DNA of 64,000 nt from Streptomyces maremycinicus (GTDB lineage: Bacteria; Actinomycetota; Actinomycetes; Streptomycetales; Streptomycetaceae): the NCBI RefSeq assembly GCF_001184025.1, contig NZ_BBYG01000012.1:124001-188000 (forward strand). Direction: 5' to 3'. The notes beneath the pieces were generated by a model that worked only from the letters and a program-made list of their open reading frames with translations, did not search any database and was not told the origin of the DNA. Every line of letters begins with the position of its first letter. Position 1 is the stretch's first letter. Made by a program: the position numbers and the translations under genes. Positions 34,857 to 44,372 of the stretch are shown piece by piece.

Positions 34857-35507
34857 ATGCGCAAGAAGACGTTCGCCGTGGCCGCGCTGCTCGCCGCCGC
34901 GACCCTCACCCTCTCCGCCTGCGGTGGCGGCGACAGCGGCAGCAGCCCCGTCGCCGTCGTCTCCGAGGACGGCAAGCAGCAGGCCGCGACCGTGCTCGAC
35001 CAGCCCTTCACCAAGCCCGACCTGGTCCTCACCGACACCCGGGGCAAGAGCTACGACCTCCGCAAGGAGACCGCGGGCCACCCGACGCTGATCTACTTCG
35101 GCTACACCAACTGCCCGGACGTCTGCCCGCTGACGATGAACAACATCGCCGTCGCCAAGAAGCAGCTCCCCCAGGCCGAACAGGACGACCTGCGCGTCGT
35201 GTTCGTCACCACCGACCCGGACCGCGACACCCCGGCCGCGCTCGGCACCTGGCTCAAGGGCATCGACCCGCAGGTCGTGGGGCTGACCGGGAAGTTCGCG
35301 ACCATCCAGGCCGCCGCCCGTACCCTCGGCATCTCCGTCGAGGCGCCGCACAAGGACAAGAACGGCAAGATCGTCTCCACCCACGGCACCCAGGTCGTCG
35401 CGTTCTCCCCGAAGACGGACGGCGGTTACCTCATCTACGGCGAGGACGCCACCGTCGACGACTACACCAAGGACCTCCCCAAGATCCTCAAGGGCGCGAA
35501 CCCGTGA
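34857..35507 (+). CDS. Sco1/SenC copper chaperone lipoprotein
   Basis: 216 residues. A lipoprotein signal with lipobox LSAC (Cys22) is followed by a thioredoxin-like fold with copper ligands C86 and C90 (TNCPDVCP) and H176 (STHGTQ), the standard Sco set. Sco delivers copper to cytochrome c oxidase Cu(A); in Streptomyces lividans it is also reported to act in the pathway that matures extracellular copper enzymes. The next gene starts on its stop codon (GTGA). Confidence 0.93.
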   Translation: MRKKTFAVAALLAAATLTLSACGGGDSGSSPVAVVSEDGKQQAATVLDQPFTKPDLVLTDTRGKSYDLRKETAGHPTLIYFGYTNCPDVCPLTMNNIAVAKKQLPQAEQDDLRVVFVTTDPDRDTPAALGTWLKGIDPQVVGLTGKFATIQAAARTLGISVEAPHKDKNGKIVSTHGTQVVAFSPKTDGGYLIYGEDATVDDYTKDLPKILKGANP

Positions 35508-35983
35508 GGCGTGTGAAGGCCGCGAGGCCCGCGCGACCGCTCGCCGTGCCCACCGCCGTGATCACCGGGGCGCTGCTGCTCACGGGATGCGGGTCGGACG
35601 CCGACGGGCCGGCCGAGCTGTCCGTCCGGGCCGCCTACATCCCCCAGCCCGTCTCCGACACCATGGCCGCCGGATTCCTGACCATCGTCAACGAGGGCGG
35701 TACGAAGGACGAGCTGACCTCCGTGACCAGCACCGCGGCGGACAGCGTCACCCTCCACGAGACCGTCGGGTCGTCCATGGAGGAGGTCACGTCACTGGAC
35801 GTGCCCGCGCACGGTCAACTCGTGTTCAAGAGCGGCGGAAACCATCTGATGTTCGAGAAGCTGAAGAGCAAGCCGGTGCGGGGCGGGACGGTGACCGTGG
35901 AGCTGCACTTCGCCACGTCCGATCCCCTCGAGGTCGAGATCCCGGTGAAGTCCGCCACGTACAACCCGCAGACCGGCCAGTGA
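35504..35983 (+). CDS. PCuAC-type extracytoplasmic copper chaperone (ECuC-like)
   Basis: 159 residues. A lipoprotein signal with lipobox LTGC (Cys29) precedes a cupredoxin-like PCuAC domain, with Cu(I) ligands H85 and M92 (LHETVGSSMEE) and H114 and M116 (GGNHLMFE). It passes copper to Sco. GTG 35504 overlaps the sco stop; a GTG at 35513 is also possible. Translational coupling to sco supports a joint role. Confidence 0.92.
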   Translation: MRRVKAARPARPLAVPTAVITGALLLTGCGSDADGPAELSVRAAYIPQPVSDTMAAGFLTIVNEGGTKDELTSVTSTAADSVTLHETVGSSMEEVTSLDVPAHGQLVFKSGGNHLMFEKLKSKPVRGGTVTVELHFATSDPLEVEIPVKSATYNPQTGQ

Positions 35984-35996
35984 GGGAGGGACCACC

Positions 35997-37958
35997 TTGA
36001 CGCAGACCATCGCCCCCCGCGTCCGGATGCTCGTGCTGCTGTTCCTGGCGGTCACCGGCGCGCTCCTGGCCGGCGCCGGGCCCGCATCCGCGCACGCCGC
36101 GCTGACCGGCAGCGACCCCGCGCAGGGGGTGGTGGTCGACAAGGCGCCCACACAGGTGTCGCTGACCTTCTCCGAGACCGTCTCGATGAACGACGACTCG
36201 CTGCGCGTCCTCGACCCCAAGGGCAGCCGGGTCGACACCGGCAAGCCCTCCGGCGTCAGCGGCACCACCTACGCCGTGCAGCTGCACTCGGGGCTGCTCG
36301 ACGGCACCTACACGGTGACCTACCAGGTGGTGTCCGCCGACAGCCATCCCGTCGCCGGCGCCTACACCTTCTCCATCGGCTCCCCGTCCAGCACCAGCGT
36401 CTCGGTGTCCGACCAGGCGGCCGGCGGAGGCGTCGTCGGCTGGCTCTACGGCTTCGGCCGGTACGTGTCGTACGCCGGGTTCATCATGATGACCGGCGGG
36501 GCCGCCTTCGTCCTCGCCTGCTGGCAGCGCGGCACCGGCGTCCGGGCCCTTCAGCGGCTCGTCGTCTCCGGCTGGGTCGCGATGACCGCGGCCACCCTGT
36601 TCCTGCTTCTGCTGCGCGGCTCCTACACCGGCTCCGGCAAGCTCGGTGACGTCTTCGACCTCGACCTCCTCGGGGAGGTCCTCCAGACCAAGACGGGCGC
36701 GGCCCTCGTGTCGCGGCTGCTGCTGCTCGCCGCGGCCGCGCTGTTCATCGCCGTGCTCTTCGGCGCGTACGACAAGCGCGAGGGCGAGGAGAAGCGGGAC
36801 CTGACCTTCGGGCTCGCCATCGGCGGCACCGTCGTGGCCGCGGGGCTCGCGGCCAGCTGGGCCATGGCCGAACACGCCTCGACCGGACTCCAGCCGGGCA
36901 TCGCGATGCCGGTCGACGTGCTGCACCTGCTGGCGGTCGCGACCTGGCTCGGCGGGCTCACCGCGCTCCTCGTCGCCCTGTACCGGGCGCCCGCCGACCG
37001 GCCCGTCGAGGCCCCAGCGGCGCGCCGCTTCTCCCGGCTGGCCCTCAGCAGCGTCTCCGTCGTGGTCGCCACCGGCACCTACCAGTCCTGGCGCCAGCTC
37101 GGCTCCTGGTCCGCCTTCACCGACACCCGCTACGGCCAGCTGCTGCTCGTCAAGATCGGACTCGTGGCGCTGCTCGTCGGCGTCGCGTGGATCTCGCGGC
37201 GGTGGACGGCACGGCTGGCGGACACGACGCCCGGGGAAGCCGTACGCAAGTCCGCACCCGCCAAGGAGCGCGTCACGGCGTCGGCCGGGGCCGGGGACAC
37301 CGCGAAGCAGACGACCGGCGACGCCGGGTCCGGGTCCGCGAGCACCAAGCCCGGCTCCGCGAATGCCAAGAGGGCCGCGCAGCTCGCCCGGCAGCAGGCC
37401 GCCGTCGACGCCACCCGGCAGAGGCGTCTGCGTGACTCCGACACCCACCGCTTCGGTCTGCGCCGCTCGGTGCTCGCCGAGGCCGGCATCGCCGTCGTGG
37501 TGCTCGCCGTCACCACCGTCCTCACGTCGACCGAGCCCGGCCGTACGGAGCAGGACGCGGCGGCCGCGAACCGGGCCTCGTCCTCCTCCTCGTCCTCCGC
37601 GGGAGACTCCGCGTCGGGTGCCCTGACGCTGGACATGTCGTTCGACACCGGCGGTACGGACGGCAAGGGCGTGGTCAGCGTCGACCTCGACCCGGCCCGC
37701 ACCGGCGCCAACGAGATGCACGTCTATGTGACCCGGCCCAACGGCCGCGCCTTCGACGTGCCCGAGGTCAAGGTCGCCTTCACCCTCGAGGCCAAGGACA
37801 TCGGGCCGCTGCCCGTCGTCCCCGACCACATCACCACCGGCCACTGGTCGGCCTCCGGCGTCCAGATCCCGATGGCCGGCGAGTGGGAGGTCTCCGTGAC
37901 CGTGCGGACCTCCGACGTCGACCAGGTGACCGTCTCCAAGAACGCGCAGATCGGCTGA
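35997..37958 (+). CDS. CopC-CopD fusion copper transport protein (YcnJ-like)
   Basis: 653 residues. The signal peptide ends ASA, giving a mature N-terminal His33 (HAALTGSDPA), the Cu(II) ligand of CopC. The CopC domain covers 33-130, with a second histidine in ADSHPVAG. The CopD membrane domain covers about 140-410 with eight helices and a histidine-bearing segment. Then come a long Lys/Ala linker, one more helix (AGIAVVVLAVTTVL) and a C-terminal YtkA-like domain. The start is TTG with GGAGGG 7 bp upstream. It probably imports or hands over copper and lies 8 bp upstream of the peroxidase gene. Confidence 0.9.
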   Translation: MTQTIAPRVRMLVLLFLAVTGALLAGAGPASAHAALTGSDPAQGVVVDKAPTQVSLTFSETVSMNDDSLRVLDPKGSRVDTGKPSGVSGTTYAVQLHSGLLDGTYTVTYQVVSADSHPVAGAYTFSIGSPSSTSVSVSDQAAGGGVVGWLYGFGRYVSYAGFIMMTGGAAFVLACWQRGTGVRALQRLVVSGWVAMTAATLFLLLLRGSYTGSGKLGDVFDLDLLGEVLQTKTGAALVSRLLLLAAAALFIAVLFGAYDKREGEEKRDLTFGLAIGGTVVAAGLAASWAMAEHASTGLQPGIAMPVDVLHLLAVATWLGGLTALLVALYRAPADRPVEAPAARRFSRLALSSVSVVVATGTYQSWRQLGSWSAFTDTRYGQLLLVKIGLVALLVGVAWISRRWTARLADTTPGEAVRKSAPAKERVTASAGAGDTAKQTTGDAGSGSASTKPGSANAKRAAQLARQQAAVDATRQRRLRDSDTHRFGLRRSVLAEAGIAVVVLAVTTVLTSTEPGRTEQDAAAANRASSSSSSSAGDSASGALTLDMSFDTGGTDGKGVVSVDLDPARTGANEMHVYVTRPNGRAFDVPEVKVAFTLEAKDIGPLPVVPDHITTGHWSASGVQIPMAGEWEVSVTVRTSDVDQVTVSKNAQIG

Positions 37959-37966
37959 ACCGCACC

Positions 37967-39259
37967 ATGCCCGACCAGTCCATTTCGCAGTCCCTCCCCG
38001 GGGGCCGTACACCCGAGAGCCGTACACCCGAGGCCGCAACCTCAGGGCTGACGCGCCGCAGGCTGCTCGGCACCGCCGGTGCCACCGGCCTCGCACTCGG
38101 CGCGGCCGGGGCGGCCGTCGGCTACACGGCCGCGCCCTCGCAGGCGACGCCGCTGTCCTCGATCGGCACCGGCGAGGCGATGTTCCACGTGAAACATCAG
38201 CCGGGCATCACCCAGGGCCTCCAGGCCCGCGGCCATCTCGCCGCCTTCGACCTCGCGGCCGGCGCGGGCCGCAAGGAGGCCGCCGCGCTGCTGCGCCGCT
38301 GGTCGGAGACGGCCCGGCGCCTGATGGCGGGCGAGGCCGCCGCCACCGGCGACACCGATGTGGCGCGAGACGCGGGACCCTCCTCGCTGACGGTCACCTT
38401 CGGTTTCGGCAACAGCTTCTTCAGCCGCACCGGCCTGGAGAAGCAGCGCCCGGTCGCCTTGGACCCGCTTCCCGACTTCTCCTCCGACCACCTCGACAGA
38501 ACGCGCAGCGACGGCGACCTGTGGGTACAGATCGGCGCGAACGACGCCCTGGTCGCCTTTCACGCCCTGCGCGCGATCCAGAAGGACGCGGGCGCGGCGG
38601 CCAAGGTCCGCTGGCAGATGAACGGCTTCAACCGGACGCCGGGCGCCACCGCCCACCCCATGACGGCCCGCAATCTGATGGGCCAGATGGACGGCACCCG
38701 CAATCCCAAGCCGGCCGACCCGGACTTCGACCAGCGCATCTTCGTCCCGGTGGGGAGCGCGAAGGACCCGGCCTGGATGGCCGACGGCTCCTACGCGGTC
38801 GTACGCCGGATCCGCATGCTCCTCGACGACTGGGAGAAGCTGTCGGTCACGGCGCAGGAGCAGGTCATCGGGCGCCGCAAGGCCGACGGGGCGGCGCTGT
38901 CCGGGGGTACGGAGACGACCGCGATGGACCTGGAGAAGACCGACGCGAAGGGGGATCTGGTCGTCCCCCTCAACGCGCACGCCCGCATCACCCGCCCCGA
39001 TCAGAACGGCGGAGCGGCCATGCTGCGCCGGCCCTTCTCCTACCACGACGGCATCGACCCGGACGGCACTCCTGACGCGGGCCTGCTGTTCGTGTGCTGG
39101 CAGGCGGATCCGTTGCGCGGCTTCGTCACCGTGCAGCGCAAGCTGGACCGCGGCGACGCCCTGTCGAAGTACATCCGCCACGAGGCGAGCGGCCTGTTCG
39201 CGGTGCCGGGTGGGGCGGCGGAGGGCGAGTACGTGGGACAACGCCTGCTGGAGGCGTGA
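37967..39259 (+). CDS. dtpA: Tat-exported dye-decolourising peroxidase (DtpA-like)
   Basis: 430 residues. A Tat signal with TRRRLLG (residues 29-35) precedes a DyP-type haem peroxidase domain. The distal aspartate is D242 in GQMDGTRNP, the proximal histidine is H338 in PLNAHARI, and a conserved distal arginine occurs in MLRRPFSYHDG. Residues 72-77 read MFHVKH because the coding DNA contains a near-perfect parS site. In S. lividans the homologous DtpA is encoded beside Sco and ECuC and takes part in copper-dependent development, which this gene order matches. It was formerly grouped with EfeB. Confidence 0.9.
   Translation: MPDQSISQSLPGGRTPESRTPEAATSGLTRRRLLGTAGATGLALGAAGAAVGYTAAPSQATPLSSIGTGEAMFHVKHQPGITQGLQARGHLAAFDLAAGAGRKEAAALLRRWSETARRLMAGEAAATGDTDVARDAGPSSLTVTFGFGNSFFSRTGLEKQRPVALDPLPDFSSDHLDRTRSDGDLWVQIGANDALVAFHALRAIQKDAGAAAKVRWQMNGFNRTPGATAHPMTARNLMGQMDGTRNPKPADPDFDQRIFVPVGSAKDPAWMADGSYAVVRRIRMLLDDWEKLSVTAQEQVIGRRKADGAALSGGTETTAMDLEKTDAKGDLVVPLNAHARITRPDQNGGAAMLRRPFSYHDGIDPDGTPDAGLLFVCWQADPLRGFVTVQRKLDRGDALSKYIRHEASGLFAVPGGAAEGEYVGQRLLEA
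38181..38196. promoter_or_regulatory. parS-like ParB-binding site inside dtpA
   Basis: TGTTCCACGTGAAACA differs from the Streptomyces parS palindrome TGTTTCACGTGAAACA at one base. It lies in frame within the coding sequence. Confidence 0.75.
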
Positions 39260-39269
39260 AGCCCGGAAC

Positions 39270-39299
39270 GGGAAGTCCAGGAGCGGGAAGTCCAGGAGC
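39270..39299. repeat. 15-bp tandem duplication after dtpA
   Basis: GGGAAGTCCAGGAGC occurs twice head to tail. It is followed to about 39370 by imperfect GATGCCCGGGCCCG repeats that can fold into hairpins. The 209-bp gap to pheA holds no gene. Confidence 0.75.
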
Positions 39300-39468
39300 C
39301 CGGATGCCCGGGCCCGAGAACTCAAATGCCCGGGCCCGGGAGCTCGGATGCCCGGAAGCCCGGAAGCCTCGACGCAGGAAGTTACGCCCGCTCGGGCGGA
39401 TTCATTCCTGCGTGGGGCTGTCTTGAGACACGTACACCTGCTTCGGCAAGGGCCATTAGGGTGAGGTC

Positions 39469-40401
39469 ATGCCAGCGAGCTATGCGTATCTCGGCCCCGA
39501 GGGCACCTTCACGGAGGTCGCCCTGCGCACGCTTCCGGAGGCGGCCACCCGGCAGCTGATCCCGTACGTGTCGGTGCAGTCGGCGCTGGACGCGGTGCGC
39601 ACCGGCGAGGCCGAGGCGGCGTTCGTGCCCATCGAGAACTCCGTCGAGGGAGGTATCACCACCACCCTGGACGAGCTGGTCGCGGGCACACCGCTGATGA
39701 TCTACCGCGAGGTGCTGCTGTCGATCACCTTCGCGCTGCTCGTCCGGCCCGGTACCGCGCTCGCCGACATCAAGACGGTCTCCGCGCATCCGGCCGCCCA
39801 GCCGCAGGTGCGCAACTGGCTGAAGGCGAACCTGCCGGACGCCGCCTGGGAGTCGGCCGCCTCGAACGCGGACGCGGCCCGGCTGGTCCAGGAGGGCCGA
39901 TACGACGCCGCCTTCGCGGGCGAGTTCGCGGCCGCCCGGTACGGGCTGACCGCCCTGGAGACCCAGATCCACGACGCCGAGAACGCCCAGACCCGGTTCG
40001 TGCTGGTGGGCAGGCCCGCCCGGCCCGCGGCACCGACCGGCGCGGACAAGACGTCCGTCGTCCTGTGGCAGCGCGACGACCACCCCGGTGGCCTGCGTGA
40101 CCTGCTGGGGGAGTTCGCCACCCGGGGCGTCAACCTCATGCTGCTCCAGTCCCGCCCGACCGGCGCCGGCATCGGCAACTACTGCTTCTGCATCGATGCC
40201 GAGGGGCACATCTCCGACCGCCGGATGGCCGAGGCCCTGATGGGGCTGAAGCGGATCTGCCGCGAGGTGCGCTTCCTGGGTTCGTACCCGCGTGCGGAAG
40301 TCGATGTGGCGGACGTGGCGGCGCCGCTGCCCGGGACCTCGGACAGGGAGTTCCTGGCGGCCTCGGACTGGGTGGCGCGCTGCCAGGACGGCCGGTTCTA
40401 G
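39469..40401 (+). CDS. pheA: Prephenate dehydratase
   Basis: A 310-residue monofunctional prephenate dehydratase converting prephenate to phenylpyruvate in phenylalanine synthesis. The catalytic domain (1-185) shows YLGPEGTFTEVAL, PIENSVEGGI and the substrate-binding NAQTRFVLVG. A C-terminal ACT domain (about 200-280, with LLQSRPTGAGIGNYCF in place of the usual ESRP) gives feedback regulation by phenylalanine. No chorismate mutase domain is present. It lies upstream of serS, as in other Streptomyces. Confidence 0.95.
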   Translation: MPASYAYLGPEGTFTEVALRTLPEAATRQLIPYVSVQSALDAVRTGEAEAAFVPIENSVEGGITTTLDELVAGTPLMIYREVLLSITFALLVRPGTALADIKTVSAHPAAQPQVRNWLKANLPDAAWESAASNADAARLVQEGRYDAAFAGEFAAARYGLTALETQIHDAENAQTRFVLVGRPARPAAPTGADKTSVVLWQRDDHPGGLRDLLGEFATRGVNLMLLQSRPTGAGIGNYCFCIDAEGHISDRRMAEALMGLKRICREVRFLGSYPRAEVDVADVAAPLPGTSDREFLAASDWVARCQDGRF

Positions 40402-40953
40402 CAGCCGTTCCGCCCGGTCCTATCTGCACATCTTCGTTATCCACAGAAGTTATCCACAGGGCTGGTTCTCGACCTGGGGACAAGTCGACAGTGAAGGGTC
40501 ATTCAGTCGACAAATCGCCCTGCAACACCCCTGGGTGGCGCTCACCTCCGGGGTCACCCTTCGTCCACCTGTTTCCTTCGATCAATCCGTTGGGGCGACC
40601 CATTTCCACCCGAAAGTGGGTCGGAGCCGGGTTTGAGCAAGGAATTGACCACCCCGTACAGCCGTATCGGAATGATCAATTCCAATGTCCACAGATCTTT
40701 CGCACACCCTGTGGATAACTATTCGGGAAGTGGGGGCGCCTGTGGACAACAGCTCTCCCAAGTCCCCGCTCCCGCAAGGGAATCGGGTCAACGAGACGCC
40801 CGCCACATGCTCCGTCCCAGGGAGTGAGACACTTTTTATTGACACGCTGGGCAATTCGCTCATAACGCACCGTAAGCCATGATTTCGGCACGGGCCGCGC
40901 ACCGAGCGGAATGGTGTCGTGAGCCGCAACCCCGCACGGGTAGCCTTGGCCGC
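40402..40953. other. DnaA-box-rich intergenic region upstream of serS
   Basis: 552 bp without a gene. It contains DnaA boxes TTATCCACA at 40437-40445 and 40450-40458, ATGTCCACA at 40685-40693 (one mismatch), and reverse boxes TGTGGATAA at 40710-40718 and TGTGGACAA at 40741-40749. Between them are an inverted repeat GGAATTGA/TCAATTCC (40641-40648 with 40676-40683) and two AGTCGACA copies. The two forward boxes are 13 bp apart. Confidence 0.75.
40839..40867 (+). promoter_or_regulatory. Possible HrdB-type promoter of serS
   Basis: TTGACA (40839-40844) is a consensus -35; 17 bp later is ATAACG, a weak -10. An alternative TAGCCT at 40941-40946 would give a leaderless serS transcript. Confidence 0.35.
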
Positions 40954-42231
40954 GTGATTGACCTTCGCCTGCTCCGTGAGGACCCCGACCGTGCGCGCGC
41001 TTCCCAGCGTGCCCGTGGAGAGGACGTCGCGCTCGTCGACTCCCTCCTGTCCGCCGACGAGCGGCGCAGGTCGTCCGGCGTCCGCTTCGACGAGCTGCGC
41101 GCCGAGCAGAAGTCGCTCGGCAAGCTCATCCCCAAGGCCTCCGCGGACGAGAAGGCCGAGCTGCTGAAGAAGGCGAGCCAGCTCGCCGCCGACGTCAAGG
41201 CCGCCGACGCCGAGCGCGACGCGGCCGACGCCGAGACCCAGGAGCTCCTCCAGCGGCTCGGCAACCTCGTGCACCCCGACGTGCCCGTGGGCGGCGAGGA
41301 GGACTTCGTCACCCTCGAGACGCACGGCACGATCCGTGACTTCGGCGCCGAGGGCTTCGAGCCCAAGGACCACCTGGAGCTCGGCCAGATCCTCGGCGCG
41401 ATCGACGTCGAGCGCGGCGCGAAGGTCTCCGGCTCCCGCTTCTACTTCCTCACCGGTGTCGGCGCCCTGCTCGAGCTGGCCCTGGTCAACGCGGCGATCG
41501 CCCAGGCCACGGCGGCCGGCTTCACGCCGATGCTCACCCCGGCGCTGGTCCGTCCGCAGTCCATGGCGGGCACCGGCTTCCTCGGCCAGGCGGCCCAGGA
41601 CGTCTACCACCTCGACAAGGACGACCTCTACCTGGTCGGCACCTCCGAGGTCCCGCTCGCCGCGTACCACATGGACGAGATCATCGACGCGGACAAGCTG
41701 CCGCTGCGCTACGCGGGCTTCTCGCCCTGCTTCCGCCGCGAGGCCGGTTCGCACGGCAAGGACACCAAGGGCATCTTCCGCGTCCACCAGTTCGACAAGG
41801 TCGAGATGTTCTCGTACGTCAAGCCCGAGGACTCGCAGGCCGAGCACCAGCGTCTGCTGGCGTGGGAGAAGCAGTGGCTGTCCTCGCTGGAGCTGCCGTT
41901 CCGCGTCATCGACGTCGCCTCCGGTGACCTCGGCTCCTCGGCCGCCCGCAAGTTCGACTGCGAGGCGTGGATCCCGACGCAGGGCAAGTACCGCGAGCTG
42001 ACCTCGACCTCGGACTGCACCGAGTTCCAGTCCCGCCGGCTGTCGATCCGGGTCCGCGAGGGCAAGCAGGTCCGCCCGCTGGCCACGCTCAACGGCACGC
42101 TCTGCGCGGTCCCGCGCACGATCGTCGCGATCCTGGAGAACCACCAGCAGCCCGACGGTTCCGTGTACGTGCCCGAGGTGCTGCGCCCGTACCTCGGCGG
42201 CCGGGAGATCCTGGAGCCGGTGGCCAAGTGA
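40954..42231 (+). CDS. serS: Seryl-tRNA synthetase
   Basis: 425 residues, a class II synthetase that charges tRNA-Ser. The N-terminal coiled-coil arm (about 28-105, with [20 protein letters not shown]) contacts the long variable arm. The catalytic domain shows motif 2 ([30 protein letters not shown] region), the ATP and serine contacts in VGTSEVPL, and motif 3 in [22 protein letters not shown] 40954 gives the usual [11 protein letters not shown]-terminus. Two of its substrate tRNA genes lie in this same window. The next gene overlaps it by 4 bp. Confidence 0.96.
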   Translation: MIDLRLLREDPDRARASQRARGEDVALVDSLLSADERRRSSGVRFDELRAEQKSLGKLIPKASADEKAELLKKASQLAADVKAADAERDAADAETQELLQRLGNLVHPDVPVGGEEDFVTLETHGTIRDFGAEGFEPKDHLELGQILGAIDVERGAKVSGSRFYFLTGVGALLELALVNAAIAQATAAGFTPMLTPALVRPQSMAGTGFLGQAAQDVYHLDKDDLYLVGTSEVPLAAYHMDEIIDADKLPLRYAGFSPCFRREAGSHGKDTKGIFRVHQFDKVEMFSYVKPEDSQAEHQRLLAWEKQWLSSLELPFRVIDVASGDLGSSAARKFDCEAWIPTQGKYRELTSTSDCTEFQSRRLSIRVREGKQVRPLATLNGTLCAVPRTIVAILENHQQPDGSVYVPEVLRPYLGGREILEPVAK

Positions 42232-43034
42232 CCGCCTCGTTCCCCTACCGCCTGGTCGCGACCGACCTCGACGGGACGCTGCTGCGCTCCGACGACTCGA
42301 TCTCGCAGCGCACCCGTGACGCCCTCGCCGCGGCCACCGCGGCGGGCGCCGCGCACATCGTGGTGACCGGCCGGGCGGTGCCGTGGACCCGGGCCATCCT
42401 CGACGACCTGGGCTACGACGGCCTCGCGGTCTGCGCCCAGGGCGCCCAGGTCTACGACGCCGGCGCGCACCGGCTGCTGACCTCGGTGACCCTGGACCGG
42501 CAGCTGGCCGGGGTGGCGCTGGCCAAGATCGAGGCGGAGGTCGGCCCGCTGTACCTGGCCGCCAGCCGTGACGGCCTGGACGGGGACGTGCTGGTCGGTC
42601 CCGGTTACGCGGTCACCGGCCGCCTGCCGTCGACCCCGTTCACGGACGTGTCCGACCTCTGGTCCGCCCCGCTGAGCAAGATCTACATACAGCATCCCGA
42701 GCTGTCGGACGATGCCCTGGCGGCGGCTGCGCGGGAAGCCGCGGGTGGCTTCGTCACGGTCGCCATGGCGGGCGCCGGCATCGTGGAGCTGCTCCCCCTC
42801 GGCCTGTCCAAGGCCACGGGCCTCTCCCTGGCGGCCCGCCGCCTGGGCCTGAAGGCCGCCGACACGATCGCCTTCGGCGACATGCCCAACGACATCCCGA
42901 TGTTCGCCTGGGCGTCGCACAGCGTGGCCATGGCCAACGCCCACGAGGAACTGAAGGCAGTGGCAGACGAGGTCACCACCTCCAACGACGAGGACGGCAT
43001 CGCCGCAACCCTGGAAAGCCTCCTGCCCGCATAA
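42228..43034 (+). CDS. HAD-superfamily (Cof-type) phosphatase
   Basis: 268 residues. The nucleophile motif I is [14 protein letters not shown], motif II is VVTGRAVPW, the lysine is in GLSKATGL, and motif IV is [13 protein letters not shown] type IIB cap domain sits between motifs II and III. It probably dephosphorylates small phosphorylated metabolites. The GTGA start overlaps the serS stop, so it is translationally coupled. A paralogue is at 54123. Confidence 0.9.
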   Translation: MTASFPYRLVATDLDGTLLRSDDSISQRTRDALAAATAAGAAHIVVTGRAVPWTRAILDDLGYDGLAVCAQGAQVYDAGAHRLLTSVTLDRQLAGVALAKIEAEVGPLYLAASRDGLDGDVLVGPGYAVTGRLPSTPFTDVSDLWSAPLSKIYIQHPELSDDALAAAAREAAGGFVTVAMAGAGIVELLPLGLSKATGLSLAARRLGLKAADTIAFGDMPNDIPMFAWASHSVAMANAHEELKAVADEVTTSNDEDGIAATLESLLPA

Positions 43035-43646
<612 letters not shown>

Positions 43647-44031
43647 GGGTGGGCGGCCCACGCGAGAGCGACAATCGCGTGCTCGAAGCGGCCGCCCCGG
43701 GCAGCTCCCCAGTACGGGTCGGGTTCGACGGAGGGTTGGCTACTCCGGAACCCGCCCCTGGCTGCCCTGAAGGGAACTCGACGGACTGCCGTGCATGGGC
43801 ATCGTCGGGCTCCTCCCCAGTCTGTGGCGCCGGAACCCTTCCGGCCCTGCGGGTACAACCACTGTGCCCCGGGCGCGAGTTGGACGCCACCGAATAAAAC
43901 GTCTGTGCGAGGAGCGGGACGCGGGCACGGGGCCGGCCCGGCGACGCGCGCCGGGCGACGGGCGACGGGCGACAGGCGACAGGCGACAGGCGACAGGCGA
44001 CAGGCGACAGGCGACAGGCGACAGGCGACGG
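43647..44031. repeat. Intergenic region with an 11-unit heptanucleotide repeat
   Basis: 385 bp upstream of tRNA-Ser(GCU). Positions 43954-44030 are eleven head-to-tail GGCGAC(A/G) units (7 bp each) that end one base before the stop codon of the neighbouring gene. The rest (43647-43950) holds only overlapping non-convincing frames and presumably the tRNA promoter. Confidence 0.85.
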
Positions 44032-44274
44032 CTACCGGCGACGCCACCTGCGTCGGCGCGCCTTGCTGAAGAACCACCCCGCGGGCGGCTCGTCGGAACG
44101 CCAGGGCTGCGGCTCCGGCTCCCGCGCCCGCCAGCGCGCGGCCAGCATCCGGGCCCGGGCGGACGGCTCGGACGTCTCGGCCGCCCGTATGAAGTCCTCG
44201 TCCAGCACGAGGTCGTTCCCGACCTCGCCCCCGGACCGCTCGCGACCGCCGTTCACCGGCTCGTCGTCCGCCAT
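44032..44274 (-). CDS. Small conserved basic-tailed protein
   Basis: 80 residues. An acidic N-terminal half (VLDEDFIRAAETSEPSARARMLAARW) is followed by a proline/tryptophan segment (EPEPQPWRSDEPPAGWFF) and a C-terminal run of arginines (SKARRRRWRRR). ATG 44274 has GGGAGG upstream. This pattern is widely conserved in Streptomyces but has no assigned function. It lies downstream of, and in the same direction as, the ABC exporter genes (98 bp gap). Confidence 0.7.
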   Translation of the reverse strand: MADDEPVNGGRERSGGEVGNDLVLDEDFIRAAETSEPSARARMLAARWRAREPEPQPWRSDEPPAGWFFSKARRRRWRRR

Positions 44275-44372
44275 CCCCGCCTCCCAGCCTGTCGGTTCCG
44301 CCCAGTGTGCCGGGGCGCGGGTGAAGCCACCGTCAAGAACGCCCGGCCCGCCCCCGCCCCCGGCAGGGCCGC

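Noticed and set aside
40402..40953. T-box leader in front of serS
   Set aside because: No T-box bulge sequence (TGGNACCGCG) or specifier stem could be found; the region is instead explained by DnaA boxes.
43647..43950. Second tRNA or a peptide gene upstream of tRNA-Ser(GCU)
   Set aside because: No cloverleaf could be formed, and the open frames run through the tRNA gene itself, a common artefact.
43954..44030. Possible CRISPR array
   Set aside because: The units are contiguous 7-bp repeats with no spacers and no cas genes nearby.
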